Source of the DNA: Granulicatella elegans ATCC 700633
Lineage (GTDB): Bacteria > Bacillota > Bacilli > Lactobacillales > Aerococcaceae
Length of the DNA stretch: 64,000 bases
Direction of reading: 5' to 3'
Assembly (NCBI RefSeq): GCF_000162475.2
Contig: NZ_KI391971.1
Span: forward strand, 1,198,911-1,262,910
Part shown: positions 1 to 8,967 of the stretch, in pieces
How the letters are laid out: each line of letters begins with the position of its first letter
Numbering within the stretch: the first letter of the stretch is position 1
Made by a program: the position numbers and the translations under genes
The notes under the pieces: model-generated
Database searches by the model: none
Told to the model about the DNA's origin: nothing
The model's input: only the letters and a program-made list of their open reading frames with translations

Positions 1-191
1 CAAATCGTTGTAATTGGAAAAGCAATATTTGTCGCAGCATTTCCTAAATATCCAACTCCTTGTCCAATAAAAATTTGATCAACGATGTTATATAAGGCAT
101 TGACGACATTAGCAATCATTGCGGGAACCGCTAATTGCATCAATAATTTTTTGATGGGCTGCGTTCCCATCGGATTTTCAATAGTTGTCAT
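1..191 (-). CDS. MATE family efflux transporter, N-terminal fragment (cut by window edge)
   Basis: Reading the minus strand from the ATG at 191 gives 63 residues that run off the window. The segment with LMQLAVPAMIANVVNALYNI followed by VDQIFIG matches the first membrane helix and loop of MATE (multi-antimicrobial extrusion) transporters, which export drugs or metabolites in exchange for H+ or Na+. AAAAGGAG lies 7 bases before the start. The family is clear, but the substrate cannot be told from this fragment. Confidence 0.85.
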   Translation of the reverse strand, partial: MTTIENPMGTQPIKKLLMQLAVPAMIANVVNALYNIVDQIFIGQGVGYLGNAATNIAFPITTI

Positions 192-283
192 ATATGAACT
201 CCTTTTTTGTAACTTCGAACAAAAATATTGTAAGGTGGTTTAAATAAATATGTCAATGAAATATTTTTCTATATGAACAGTAG

Positions 284-571
284 TTATCTTTTTCTATTTT
301 TCCAAACTCTTTCTATGATACTTAAACTACTAGATTTATAAATATGATTTCTTGAAATAGTCGTGTCTCTTAATTTAACAATCTCTGGATGATTTCTCAC
401 TTCACTTTGTTTCCAAGAACTATAATTAATCCCTAATTGTTCACACATTTCTCTTGTTGTTAAGTTTTCCTTGCACATTGTTGTTTTTTGATATCCCAGT
501 TTTTGTAGCAATTTATCAAACCGTTCTGGATTTTGTTCAATTGCATTAAACACTAAATCTTCTACTTCCAT
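284..571 (-). CDS. Small hypothetical protein with a helix-turn-helix-like segment
   Basis: This is a 95-residue, charged, soluble protein with no signal peptide or membrane helix. The start is supported by AAGGG about 8 bases upstream. The middle part (LTTREMCEQLGINYSSWKQS, about residues 37-56) looks like a helix-turn-helix: a short helix, a turn with LGI, then a second helix. The C-terminus is basic (WKNRKR). I do not recognise the family. A small DNA-binding protein is an inference from that segment only. It is a single gene on the minus strand between the MATE gene and a plus-strand unit. Confidence 0.6.
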   Translation of the reverse strand: MEVEDLVFNAIEQNPERFDKLLQKLGYQKTTMCKENLTTREMCEQLGINYSSWKQSEVRNHPEIVKLRDTTISRNHIYKSSSLSIIERVWKNRKR

Positions 572-671
572 AAATGTTATTCCCTTCTATTTATTAGATA
601 CCTTATTATACTACCATTTATTAATAAACAATGAATAGCACATTTGTGAACTATAAAGATCCTCCACAAAC

Positions 672-700
672 TTTACACTCATAAGTGCTTCAGCTATAAT
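672..700 (+). promoter_or_regulatory. Sigma-A promoter for the nucleotidyltransferase-like unit
   Basis: A -35 box TTTACA (672-677), a 17-base spacer and a perfect -10 box TATAAT (695-700) lie 42 bases before the start at 742. This gives the two-gene unit its own strong promoter. Confidence 0.75.
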
Positions 701-741
701 AAACTACAAAGATTGAGTCAATTTCTTATAGGAGGAAAATT

Positions 742-1026
742 ATGGAATGGTATGATTATATGATAAACGCTTCCAAACAGTCACGTTTTAATGCTAGTCA
801 CTGGTTTCGATATTTACGCAAAGTTATTTTTGAAGACTATTCTTATTTAACAGACGAAGATGTCGAGAAATTATTAAACTCCGAAGAACTTACTCATTTT
901 CAAAAAGTGAGTTTAAAATATGCTATACAAAAACATAGCCCTACTCATGAATATGTTATTTCATTAAATAAACCCGCTAAATTAACGAATGTTCAAAAAT
1001 TAATGGAGAAATACAAACATGGATAA
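742..1026 (+). CDS. Small hypothetical protein, first gene of a pair with a nucleotidyltransferase-like protein
   Basis: This 94-residue protein has a strong AGGAGG ribosome site 7-8 bases before the ATG. It begins with aromatic and polar residues (MEWYDYMINASKQSRF) and is predicted mostly helical, without membrane segments. Its last codons overlap the next gene (1019) by 8 bases, so the two are translationally coupled. I do not recognise the family. The tight coupling with a nucleotidyltransferase-like partner resembles antitoxin-toxin or abortive-infection pairs such as AbiEi/AbiEii, but this protein lacks the winged-helix length of AbiEi. That functional reading is an inference. Confidence 0.7.
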   Translation: MEWYDYMINASKQSRFNASHWFRYLRKVIFEDYSYLTDEDVEKLLNSEELTHFQKVSLKYAIQKHSPTHEYVISLNKPAKLTNVQKLMEKYKHG

Positions 1027-1576
1027 AATGAAACCTGTCTTTGAAGCATTAAACCAAGAATTATCTCAAAAAAATCTTTCTTTAACGATTATTTGTGTTG
1101 GTGGTTATGTGTTAGAATATCATGGCTTACGAGCTACTCAAGATGTAGATGCTTTTTATGAAGAAAGTCATCAAATCAACGAGATAATTGCTCGTGTTGG
1201 TCAAAAGTTTAACCTAAATACTCAGGAAGAACTATGGCTCAACAATAATGTGGCAAATATGAATCAACAACCTCCATTAGATTTATGTGATACCTTGTAC
1301 TCCTTTACTCACTTAACCGTACTAGTTGCACCAATTGAATATGTACTCGGAATGAAAATGATGAGCGCTCGAGAGCAAGATTTAAAAGATATCGGGATGA
1401 TTATTAAATTTAAAAACTTCCGTTCCCCTTTCGATGCCTTTGATACCTTGAAAAAAATGGGATTTTCTATCATTGATTTTTCAATTCTATTAGAAGGATT
1501 TAGCTACGCATACGGTATTGACTGGTTAGAAGAATTTTTCAAAGAAAACCAAGAACAACTTCAAAAATATTATTAA
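1019..1576 (+). CDS. Nucleotidyltransferase-like protein (DUF6036/AbiEii-like)
   Basis: This 185-residue protein carries, near residues 26-43, the pattern GGYVLEYHGLRATQDVDAF. It matches the GG...HG.R.T.D.D core of minimal nucleotidyltransferases of the AbiEii/DUF6036 type: a glycine pair, then two aspartates that bind metal. A third acidic residue is not obvious. The later part is helical and contains MKMMSAREQDLKDIG, a segment seen in this superfamily (K..A.R..D..D). It overlaps the preceding small gene and shares its promoter at 672-700. Members of this superfamily modify tRNA or proteins in toxin-antitoxin systems, so a toxin-like role is possible but unproven. Confidence 0.75.
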   Translation: MDKMKPVFEALNQELSQKNLSLTIICVGGYVLEYHGLRATQDVDAFYEESHQINEIIARVGQKFNLNTQEELWLNNNVANMNQQPPLDLCDTLYSFTHLTVLVAPIEYVLGMKMMSAREQDLKDIGMIIKFKNFRSPFDAFDTLKKMGFSIIDFSILLEGFSYAYGIDWLEEFFKENQEQLQKYY

Positions 1577-1583
1577 TCACCCT

Positions 1584-1617
1584 AAAGACAATTTCTCGTT
1601 TAGAAGTTGTCTTTTTT
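1584..1617 (+). terminator. Intrinsic terminator after the nucleotidyltransferase-like unit
   Basis: AAGACAA pairs with TTGTCTT, with additional pairing of TTCT and AGAA inside, and is followed by a T run. It lies 8 bases after the stop codon at 1576. Confidence 0.85.
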
Positions 1618-1623
1618 ACATAT

Positions 1624-1660
1624 AAAAAATCCTGTCGGTGATTTCTCACCAACAGGATTT
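1624..1660 (-). terminator. Intrinsic terminator of thrS
   Basis: On the minus strand, AAATCCTGTTGGTGA pairs with TCACCGACAGGATTT and is followed by a T run. It lies 18 bases after the thrS stop. With the terminator at 1584-1617 it insulates two convergent genes. Confidence 0.85.
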
Positions 1661-1677
1661 GTCGATCAACCATTAAA

Positions 1678-3627
1678 TTAGTCTTCTAATGGACGAGAGA
1701 AGTTCGCAATTTCACGTTGAACGCGTTCTAAGTATGCTCCAATTGTCATTGAAACAGTTTCTTTTGAACCATAGCGACGAACTGTTACTGTTCCTTCTTC
1801 TACTTCTTTATCCCCGATTACTAATTGATAAGGGATTTTTTGTGTTTGAGAAGCGCGAATCTTGTAACCCATTTTTTCATTACGGTCATCTAATTCAACA
1901 CGTAATCCTAAGCTCATCATTTTTTCTTTTAATGCACGAGCTGCATCATAATGATGTTCTACACTTACTGGAATAATAGTTGCTTGAACTGGAGCTAACC
2001 AAGTTGGGAATGCTCCTTTATATTCTTCGATTAAGTAAGCTACAAAACGTTCTGCAGTTGATACTACCCCACGGTGGATAACTACTGGACGGTGAGTGTT
2101 ATCTCCATCTTCACCCACATAAGTTAAATCGAAACGTTCTGGTAATAAGAAGTCTAATTGGATTGTAGACATTGTTTCTTCTAAGCCCATTGCTGTTTTG
2201 AATTGGATATCTAATTTTGGACCATAGAATGCAGCTTCACCAATCGCTTCGAAATATTCTAAGCCCATTTCATCCATTGCTTCTTTTAACATTGCTTCTG
2301 CTTTGTTCCACATTTCATCATCATCGAAGTATTTATGTTTATCTTCTGGATCACGATAACTTAAACGGAAACGATAATCTTTTACATTGAAATCTTTATA
2401 TACTTCACGAATTAAATCTAGAATACGTTTGAACTCATCTTTAATTTGATCTGGACGAACAAATGTATGACCATCATTTAATGTCATTTCACGTACACGT
2501 TGTAAACCAGATAATGCTCCTGATTTTTCATAACGGTGCATCATACCTAATTCAGCAATACGGATTGGTAATTCACGGTAGCTGTGAATATGATTTTTAT
2601 AAACCATCATGTGGTGAGGACAGTTCATTGGACGTAATACTAATAATTCGCCATCTCCCATATCCATTGGAGGGAACATATCTTCTTGATAGTGTGCCCA
2701 GTGACCTGAAGTTTTGTATAAACCGACATCAGCCATTACTGGAGTGTATACATGTTGATATCCAAGAGAAATTTCTTTGTCTACAATGTAACGTTCAATT
2801 GTACGACGAATTGTAGCACCTTTTGGTAACCAGAATGGTAATCCTGAACCAACTTCTTGGCTAATCATAAATAAGTCTAATTCTTTTCCTAATTTACGAT
2901 GGTCACGTTCTTTAGCTTCTTCACGCATTTTCAAGAATTCTTTTAAATCTGCTTTATCAAAGAATGCTGTACCGTATACACGTTGCATCATCTTATTATC
3001 AGAGTTTCCTCTCCAGTATGCTCCTGCAAGAGATAATAATTTGAAGACTTGAATACGTCCTGTTGAAGGTACGTGAATTCCACGACATAAGTCTACGAAA
3101 TCTTCTTGTTGATAAACAGAAATTGTTTCATCTTCTGGTAAACCATTAATTAATTCTACTTTATATGGATCATTTGCAAAGATTTCTAACGCTTCTGCAC
3201 GACTTACTTCACGACGTACGATTGGATAGTTTTCTTTTACAATTTTCATCATTTCAGCTTCTACTTCTGGAAGAGCGTCTTCTGTTAATTGGTTTGGCAT
3301 ATCTGTATCATAGTAAAATCCAGATTCAATTGCTGGACCTACCCCAAAGTGAATTCCTGGATATAAACGAGTTAACGCATGTGCTAATAAGTGAGCAGTT
3401 GAGTGACGTAAAATTCCTAATGCATCTTCATGGTCTGGTGTTACGATTTCAATACTTGCATCTTCTGTTAATGCTTGATCTAAATCGACTAATTCTCCAT
3501 TTACTTTACCTGCAAGTGCTTTTTTCGCTAAGCTCTTACTAATACTTTCAGCAACTTCTTTCACTGAAATTCCTTGTTCAAATTCTTTTACAGCTCCATC
3601 TGGAAATGTAACTTTAATCATTGACAT
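1678..3627 (-). CDS. thrS: Threonine--tRNA ligase
   Basis: ThrRS charges tRNA-Thr in the cytoplasm. The 649-residue length is standard. An N-terminal TGS domain (about 1-63) is followed by the editing domain with [11 protein letters not shown], then the class II catalytic core. The core includes MNCPHHM (zinc-binding Cys and His), motif 2 around [13 protein letters not shown], and motif 3 with [11 protein letters not shown]. The C-terminus is an anticodon-binding domain. AAGGAG precedes the ATG at 3627; an in-frame ATG at 3621 is an alternative. A T-box leader controls it (see 3660-3900), and a terminator follows at 1624-1660. Confidence 0.98.
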   Translation of the reverse strand: MSMIKVTFPDGAVKEFEQGISVKEVAESISKSLAKKALAGKVNGELVDLDQALTEDASIEIVTPDHEDALGILRHSTAHLLAHALTRLYPGIHFGVGPAIESGFYYDTDMPNQLTEDALPEVEAEMMKIVKENYPIVRREVSRAEALEIFANDPYKVELINGLPEDETISVYQQEDFVDLCRGIHVPSTGRIQVFKLLSLAGAYWRGNSDNKMMQRVYGTAFFDKADLKEFLKMREEAKERDHRKLGKELDLFMISQEVGSGLPFWLPKGATIRRTIERYIVDKEISLGYQHVYTPVMADVGLYKTSGHWAHYQEDMFPPMDMGDGELLVLRPMNCPHHMMVYKNHIHSYRELPIRIAELGMMHRYEKSGALSGLQRVREMTLNDGHTFVRPDQIKDEFKRILDLIREVYKDFNVKDYRFRLSYRDPEDKHKYFDDDEMWNKAEAMLKEAMDEMGLEYFEAIGEAAFYGPKLDIQFKTAMGLEETMSTIQLDFLLPERFDLTYVGEDGDNTHRPVVIHRGVVSTAERFVAYLIEEYKGAFPTWLAPVQATIIPVSVEHHYDAARALKEKMMSLGLRVELDDRNEKMGYKIRASQTQKIPYQLVIGDKEVEEGTVTVRRYGSKETVSMTIGAYLERVQREIANFSRPLED

Positions 3628-3659
3628 TGTTCTCCTTCTTTCCTTTCAAAAATGCTTTA

Positions 3660-3900
3660 AAAAACAAAAAAACCATAGTTTGCATACTCATACAAACTAT
3701 GGGACGTTATTTCTACGTGGTTCCACCCAAATTCATTCGTTTTAAACGAATCTCTTAAACGGACTAACGCTCCGCTACGCCTTACCTTACTAAACTTCAA
3801 GCAAAGATTCAAAAGTGGTAAAACTATCTCGGATGAAGTGTTCCACCAACCCACTTCTCTCTATTAGATAACCAGATAACAGTTTCTTGTCTTTTTCATC
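3660..3900 (-). promoter_or_regulatory. T-box riboswitch (threonine) upstream of thrS
   Basis: Read on the minus strand, the leader contains the conserved T-box sequence GGGTGGAACCACG (about 3716-3728). It is followed by a terminator hairpin with ATAGTTTG and CAAACTAT, then a T run (about 3660-3705). Upstream is a stem I with AGAGA and GGTTGG-type motifs. A plausible specifier codon is ACC (Thr) at 3817-3819. Uncharged tRNA-Thr would stabilise the antiterminator and switch thrS on. The leader accounts for the 350-base gap before thrS. Confidence 0.92.
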
Positions 3901-3927
3901 ATTTTCAAAATATTTAATTCATTAGTT

Positions 3928-3955
3928 ATTCTACCACTATTTTTATAAAAATCAA
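3928..3955 (-). promoter_or_regulatory. Candidate sigma-A promoter of the thrS T-box leader
   Basis: On the minus strand, TTGATT (3950-3955), a 16-base spacer and TAGAAT (3928-3933) lie just upstream of the T-box stem I. Spacing and boxes are reasonable but not perfect. Confidence 0.5.
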
Positions 3956-3979
3956 GAAAATTGTTTCTTTTTTTGAAAA

Positions 3980-4903
3980 TTATGAATAGCGACGATTTTC
4001 TCCTGCTAAGAAAATTTCTTTCGATAGGAAACGTACTCGTTCAATCAAACGTTTCGCCTTTAATAGCTCTACATCCCCACGATTTGAAACACTTAAATGT
4101 TCTTGTAATTCTTCAATCGTTAAATTAGATGAAAAGAATGTTGGTAATTGTTGCATCATACGATATTCTAATACAATCATTAAAATTTCATCTCTAAACC
4201 ATGCAGAATTTGATTCAGCTCCAATATCATCTAGCATTAAGATTGGTGAAGTTTTTAAAAATTCAACCTTTTCTTCTAAACGATTAGCACCAATCGCACT
4301 TTTTAATTCACTCGATAAAGTTGGAACATGCACTAAAGTTGTTTCAAATCCGAGTTGAGCTAATTCATTGGCAATAGCTGCTAAGAAATACGTTTTTCCA
4401 ACTCCAAAGGAACCAACTAAATAAATTGCACGATGAAACTCATTTGGTTTTGCAGATAATTCATTAATAAATTGCAATGAAGCTTGAAAAGTTTCTTGAC
4501 GCTCTTTTGTAATATCTAACGAATTTAATGTCACCTGTAATAAATTTTTAGGCATATTAATGGCATGAATTCGATTCGTTAAATCTTGCTGCTGTTGTTT
4601 TTGAATAAACTCTTGAGTTGGACGATACACAACTTCGACAAAACCTTGGTTGACCCTTAATAAGGGTTCCATCCCTTTAATGTATGTCTCTACTCCTTGG
4701 TTACGAGCATCACGTTGTTGAATATATTCCAATAGGGCCGAATAGCTTTTCACTAAATTTTCTTGCGGAATTTCATCTTGATGTTCTTGTAAAAATTGTT
4801 GAACTTCTTTGTCTTGTAAAACTTCTGCTACAATTTTTTGATATTGTTGTTGAAATTCTGTAGTAGCCGTTTTATTGCCAAATAAATCTTGCATTCCTTC
4901 CAT
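3980..4903 (-). CDS. dnaI: Primosomal protein DnaI (helicase loader)
   Basis: DnaI loads the replicative helicase onto DNA at the origin and at restarted forks. The 307-residue protein has an N-terminal helicase-binding region rich in Gln (about 1-120). A AAA+ ATPase follows, with Walker A GSFGVGKT (about 164-171) and Walker B ILMLDDIGAE. I chose the ATG at 4903 because GGGAG lies 7 bases upstream; a GTG one codon earlier would touch the stop of dnaB. It follows dnaB with a few bases of overlap, so the loaders are co-translated. Confidence 0.95.
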   Translation of the reverse strand: MEGMQDLFGNKTATTEFQQQYQKIVAEVLQDKEVQQFLQEHQDEIPQENLVKSYSALLEYIQQRDARNQGVETYIKGMEPLLRVNQGFVEVVYRPTQEFIQKQQQQDLTNRIHAINMPKNLLQVTLNSLDITKERQETFQASLQFINELSAKPNEFHRAIYLVGSFGVGKTYFLAAIANELAQLGFETTLVHVPTLSSELKSAIGANRLEEKVEFLKTSPILMLDDIGAESNSAWFRDEILMIVLEYRMMQQLPTFFSSNLTIEELQEHLSVSNRGDVELLKAKRLIERVRFLSKEIFLAGENRRYS

Positions 4904-4905
4904 CA

Positions 4906-6393
4906 CTATTCTCCCTTCACTTGTTCAGAATTCCCACTTGTTTTTAATTGAGAAAGTTGAGCTTTTAATAATTGAAGATTTTCATCATCTAGTGGGCTTT
5001 CTTTTGTTTCATTTGGTTTCATAGCCCAGTCAGGAACAGAAGCCACTCTTCCTTTTGGAGCATTCCCATAATATTTTTTACCTGAGTATGATTGTGCTTG
5101 TCGATTTTCGATTTTTTCTTTACGGCTTGCTTTAAACTCTTTATCTCTTTGACGAACCGCTTCAATGGCGCTTTCAGCAGTTTGAATTCCTTTTTGACTC
5201 CAATCATTCGCAATGGTGTCGATTAAATTTTTATTAATTGTTGGATTATTTTTAACCACTAATACGTAATGAATTAAAATATTAATCACTTCTGATGGAA
5301 TCGTGCCAACTTGAACTAAATCTAAAATTATTCTTTGTTCTCCATTTGAAACATAGCCATTTCTTTGTTGCTTAATACTTGTCATAAAGTCAAATGGCGT
5401 CATTTCTTTTGCTAATGTAATTAATCGTTGAATCGCTTGAGGTAAATGAGTATTCGCTACAGTTGTTTCTTGTTGTTCTTCTACAACAACTTCTGTAACT
5501 ACAGGCATACTTTCTTCTTTCGGAACAACTGAAGTTACAGTAGATTCCTCTTGTTTAGGAGCTGCTAAATGCTGATTAGCATTGATAATAATCGAATACA
5601 ATTCCTTTTCATCGATTTCACCCGTCGATAAATCCGCAGCATAAATCACATATTGCGCAATTTCTCTTTCCGTTAATCCATAATACAATTGGAAGCTATT
5701 TAACATTTGCTTCACTTCAGGCGTTAAAGCCTGTTCATGAACAAATTGGCTCTTTAACAAGTCCGTTAATAATTCCCAATCAATAGTAGAATTCATGACA
5801 AATAATTCTTGTTGCTTCACATCTTTAATCATTTGTTTTTCTTGAGCAATATTTCTCTTGTACTGTGACATATTAAAAGGTAATTGGAATCCTTCTTGGA
5901 AAGTACTGGTAACCTCTTGACCATGAGGAGCCTTTTCCTTTACACTAAAACGTTTTTGTAAGATTTCAAAACGTTGATGACCTACTTGATTCACTAAAAG
6001 TGTCGATAATAAAGCATCTTTGAAAAATAAATTTGGACTCGCTGGTGATTGTAATTCAAATGTATATTGAGCACTAATCGATTCTTCATCTTCATAGCGA
6101 TAAGTTTTTAATAAGCCAACTGATTCTAAACGGATTCTTGCTTGATAAAAATCTGGAATTCCCATATTCACTAAGGCTAATAAATCTGCCAATCGAATGA
6201 CATCACTTTGATAGGAATTCGGAGAAAGCTCACTAAATAAGACTAAATATAAAGTTGAGGCTTGAACCCCTAAAAATGGTACATATAATTGCGTCACAAA
6301 TTGTAATTCACGTTGTGTCAGCCAAACCTGCTGAGTTACTTGAATACAATCACGTGGATTCAACTGACTCCACTTTATTGATTTCTCGTCCAT
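4906..6393 (-). CDS. dnaB: Replication initiation and membrane attachment protein DnaB
   Basis: Gram-positive DnaB works with DnaD and DnaI to load the helicase; it is not the helicase itself. The 495-residue protein has the expected N-terminal DnaB/DnaD-like winged-helix region (LNPRDCIQVTQQVWLTQREL). A linker rich in Glu, Thr and Val (about 275-320) follows, then a C-terminal DnaB_2-like helical domain ending in a basic tail. AGGAGG lies just before the ATG. The gene sits between nrdR and dnaI, the usual order in Bacilli. Confidence 0.95.
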   Translation of the reverse strand: MDEKSIKWSQLNPRDCIQVTQQVWLTQRELQFVTQLYVPFLGVQASTLYLVLFSELSPNSYQSDVIRLADLLALVNMGIPDFYQARIRLESVGLLKTYRYEDEESISAQYTFELQSPASPNLFFKDALLSTLLVNQVGHQRFEILQKRFSVKEKAPHGQEVTSTFQEGFQLPFNMSQYKRNIAQEKQMIKDVKQQELFVMNSTIDWELLTDLLKSQFVHEQALTPEVKQMLNSFQLYYGLTEREIAQYVIYAADLSTGEIDEKELYSIIINANQHLAAPKQEESTVTSVVPKEESMPVVTEVVVEEQQETTVANTHLPQAIQRLITLAKEMTPFDFMTSIKQQRNGYVSNGEQRIILDLVQVGTIPSEVINILIHYVLVVKNNPTINKNLIDTIANDWSQKGIQTAESAIEAVRQRDKEFKASRKEKIENRQAQSYSGKKYYGNAPKGRVASVPDWAMKPNETKESPLDDENLQLLKAQLSQLKTSGNSEQVKGE

Positions 6394-6405
6394 TTGATCC
6401 TCCTA

Positions 6406-6882
6406 TTATGATTTACTATCTTTACGATCCATTTCAAAAGACATTCTCTCTAATTCTTTTAAGAACATTTTTCTATCGGTAAATTGACGGTATACACTTG
6501 CAAAACGAATATAAGCAATATCATCAATTTTAGCAAGGTAGTCCATGACCATCTCTCCAATTAACATACTTGAGATTTCATTTTCTCCTTCTTGATTAAT
6601 CGTATGTTCTACTTCATTGACAATTTGTTCTAATTGACTTAATGGAATCGGACGTTTTTCAGCAGAACGAACTAATCCATTTAATAATTTTTCACGATTA
6701 AACGCCTCGCGATTTCCATTTCTTTTAATGACTAAAATCGGCGCTTTTTCTAATCTTTCAAAAGTTGTGAATCGATAACCACATTCATCACATTCTCTTC
6801 TTCTTCGAATTGAACGACCATCGTCTGCTGGACGGCTATCAATCACTCGTGAACCATTAAATTTACATCTTGGACATTGCAT
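6406..6882 (-). CDS. nrdR: Transcriptional repressor NrdR
   Basis: NrdR represses ribonucleotide reductase genes when dATP is high. The N-terminus is a zinc ribbon (CPRC...CDEC), followed by an ATP-cone domain (PILVIKRNGNREAFNREKL). The full family length is obtained with the start MQCPRC at 6882, where AAAGGGGA lies about 7 bases upstream; a longer frame exists but would add seven non-family residues. The gene is 158 codons. It starts 29 bases after coaE and precedes dnaB. Confidence 0.96.
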   Translation of the reverse strand: MQCPRCKFNGSRVIDSRPADDGRSIRRRRECDECGYRFTTFERLEKAPILVIKRNGNREAFNREKLLNGLVRSAEKRPIPLSQLEQIVNEVEHTINQEGENEISSMLIGEMVMDYLAKIDDIAYIRFASVYRQFTDRKMFLKELERMSFEMDRKDSKS

Positions 6883-6911
6883 GACGATGTCCCCTTTCTT
6901 CAAGTTTTTTC

Positions 6912-7517
6912 TTATTGTAGTATATCATTTTTCGTTTCTACTAGCCACTGTTCAACTTGCTGATATAACTGCTGAATCGTGCCTTGATTATCAAATAAAA
7001 CTGTCGCTCTTTTTCGTTTTTCCTCAATGGATAATTGAGAATCGATTCGAGACAGCGCTTCTTGTTTTGTATATTGATTTCTCTTCATTAATCGTTCTAA
7101 TTGTAGTTCTTTTGGAATATAAACAACGATAATTTCTTCGCATAATTCCTCATAATGCTTTTCAAATAATAGGGGTAAATCTAAGACAATCATGGTCTCC
7201 CCTTTTTGACGATACTCTTCGATTTCATCTAAAATCATAATTTTAATGAGAGGCTGTAATAGGTCATCTAGTTTTTGACGGTTTTCTGCATTTGAAAAAA
7301 TTAATGCACCTAATTTTTGACGATTTAAACTTCCGTCTTCTTCAAATACATCACTACCGAAAGCTTTTCTAATTTCTATAGCGCCTTGACTATTGGGTTC
7401 GACTACTTTTCGAGCAACTTCATCTGCATCAATGACAGGAATTTTCAATTGTCTGAAATAAGAAGATACCGTAGATTTCCCAGAAGAAATCCCACCTGTT
7501 AATCCAACAATTTTCAT
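6912..7517 (-). CDS. coaE: Dephospho-CoA kinase
   Basis: CoaE catalyses the last step of coenzyme A synthesis, phosphorylating the 3'-OH of dephospho-CoA. The 201-residue protein begins with the P-loop GLTGGISSGKSTV. It also has the family segments IDADEVARKVVEP and VLDLPLLFE. An AAGGAGG-type site precedes the ATG at 7517. It heads the coaE-nrdR-dnaB-dnaI group. The upstream 310-base gap holds two copies of the structured repeat. Confidence 0.96.
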   Translation of the reverse strand: MKIVGLTGGISSGKSTVSSYFRQLKIPVIDADEVARKVVEPNSQGAIEIRKAFGSDVFEEDGSLNRQKLGALIFSNAENRQKLDDLLQPLIKIMILDEIEEYRQKGETMIVLDLPLLFEKHYEELCEEIIVVYIPKELQLERLMKRNQYTKQEALSRIDSQLSIEEKRKRATVLFDNQGTIQQLYQQVEQWLVETKNDILQ

Positions 7518-7600
7518 AAAATTCCTCCTTATAGCTCTTTTGTTCTATGTTAGATGAAAACAAAGATTCATGCAATAAAAAACTATGTAAGAGAAACAAA

Positions 7601-7649
7601 AAAGGAAATCCCAGTAATTAAAACCTTTGCTACATTTTGGAAATTCCAT
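7601..7649 (-). repeat. Structured 3'-UTR repeat, end-only remnant (copy A)
   Basis: Only the two ends of the element remain. AATGGAATTTCC and GGATTTCC-like arms flank a GTAGCAAAGG fragment, and all internal hairpins are gone. It lies 40 bases downstream of full copy B, with the same orientation. It reads as a deletion product of a former tandem copy. Confidence 0.6.
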
Positions 7650-7689
7650 TTCTAACTCGAATACGTACATATCTTATGATGGAAAACAA

Positions 7690-7829
7690 AAAAGGAATTT
7701 CCCCGTAGCAGCAGTGATTGAAACGGCATAGCCGTTCCAATCACAGGAAATTTTGAGACCTAGGCTCAAAATTTAGCCATGAAACCGCAGGTTTGCTGTC
7801 GTCCTTTGCTACTTTCAGGAAATTCCATT
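7690..7829 (-). repeat. Structured 3'-UTR repeat, full copy B, terminator-like
   Basis: Read on the minus strand, it starts at the stop codon of the ABC permease gene (7828). Outer arms GGAATTTCC/GGAAATTCC and GTAGCA/TGCTAC enclose three hairpins. P2 has AAACC/GGTTT inside AGC...CAT. P3 is AAATTTTGAG/CTCAAAATTT with tip CCTAGGT. P4 has GTGATTG paired with CAATCAC and GGC with GCC near the loop. The last outer arm is followed by six T, so the whole structure could terminate transcription. It fills the gap before coaE together with copy A. Confidence 0.85.
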
Positions 7830-8967
7830 AAATAAATTTTTTACGACGAATGCGCTGCACGCTAAACGCCATTACGATATATAAAATAGTAAATAAAACA
7901 ATCATCCCTAAATGGAATGCATAACTAGAAAACTCTGTTGAAGAATTGCTTGCTGCTGAAGTCACATAATAAACAGGGAAGAATTTAGCAATGTTGACTC
8001 CATATGAACTTACCAATTCTAAAGGAACAAAAATTCCGGATAAAAATGCCAACCCCATTCCAAATATTGTACTTGCAGCTGAATAAGCATATTGATTCTC
8101 ACCAATGACTACTGCACAAAGAAATGACAAAGCATAAGCTGAAATTGCCGATGCTGTACTCAATAATAAAATCTTCAATGCTTGAGAACTTGCATAAAAT
8201 TCAGGAGCTATAATCCCTACAAAAATCAGATTAATACCAACAATTAAAGCTACAATCGTTAAACCTGCTAAAAATTGTTCTAACATCACTCGACGCTCAT
8301 CTTTCATAGCAATCGTAATTCTCTTGGCAACTTCTTTTCCCTTCATTTTAGAAAAAATCGTACCAAATAAATAAATGAACACTGAAAAATAAATAAATGG
8401 GCTATAGGTAAAATAATTTTCACCCAATTTTTCTTTAGAGTATTGACTGGATACCGCTTCTTCTTTAGAAAGAAGCATTACTTTTACTTCTTGATCCATA
8501 ATCTTTTCTATTTTTTCTGGATTAAAATCCCCTTCTTTTTTCAAAGCAACTGCATATCGAAGATAAGAATTTACATACTCACGAATTAAATGTCCCGATA
8601 ATGAATTGGAGATTTCCATCTCAACAACTTCTTGTTCTTTTTCCAATTTTGATTGAGCATCACTTGGAATCCATAATCCTGCATCTACATCTCCTGCATA
8701 GATGGCTTCTTTCATACTCGTATCACTTTTTGTCGTTTTTTGTACTTTATGTTTCTTTTGAAGAGTTTGAATCAATTGATTAATAATTTCGTTAGTACCA
8801 TTCGATTCATCTTTAATCATCATTTTAACGGGAACATCTTCAAAATACTTCCTTTCATCTATCTTAGAAATTTGAAGTAAAGCCATCCCCATAAAAATGA
8901 CTAAATAAATAATGCCATATATTTTGTAACGATTCGTAAGTTTTAAAAAATACTTATAAACTGTCAT
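7828..8967 (-). CDS. ABC-2 type transporter permease (second permease of exporter)
   Basis: The 379-residue protein has one N-terminal membrane helix, a large extracytoplasmic loop (about 30-190) and five to six C-terminal helices. This is the ABC-2 exporter permease plan shared with YhgE/YvfS/LinearmycinR-type permeases. AAGGAG precedes the ATG. It overlaps the upstream permease gene by 14 bases and ends in copy B of the structured repeat. With the ATPase (10015) and the first permease (8954) it should form a half-exporter pair for a drug, peptide or lipid. The substrate is not evident. Confidence 0.88.
   Translation of the reverse strand: MTVYKYFLKLTNRYKIYGIIYLVIFMGMALLQISKIDERKYFEDVPVKMMIKDESNGTNEIINQLIQTLQKKHKVQKTTKSDTSMKEAIYAGDVDAGLWIPSDAQSKLEKEQEVVEMEISNSLSGHLIREYVNSYLRYAVALKKEGDFNPEKIEKIMDQEVKVMLLSKEEAVSSQYSKEKLGENYFTYSPFIYFSVFIYLFGTIFSKMKGKEVAKRITIAMKDERRVMLEQFLAGLTIVALIVGINLIFVGIIAPEFYASSQALKILLLSTASAISAYALSFLCAVVIGENQYAYSAASTIFGMGLAFLSGIFVPLELVSSYGVNIAKFFPVYYVTSAASNSSTEFSSYAFHLGMIVLFTILYIVMAFSVQRIRRKKFI

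Noticed and set aside
3657-3854. Open frame of 65 codons on the minus strand upstream of thrS
   Set aside because: It lies wholly within the T-box leader; no ribosome site and no family resemblance.
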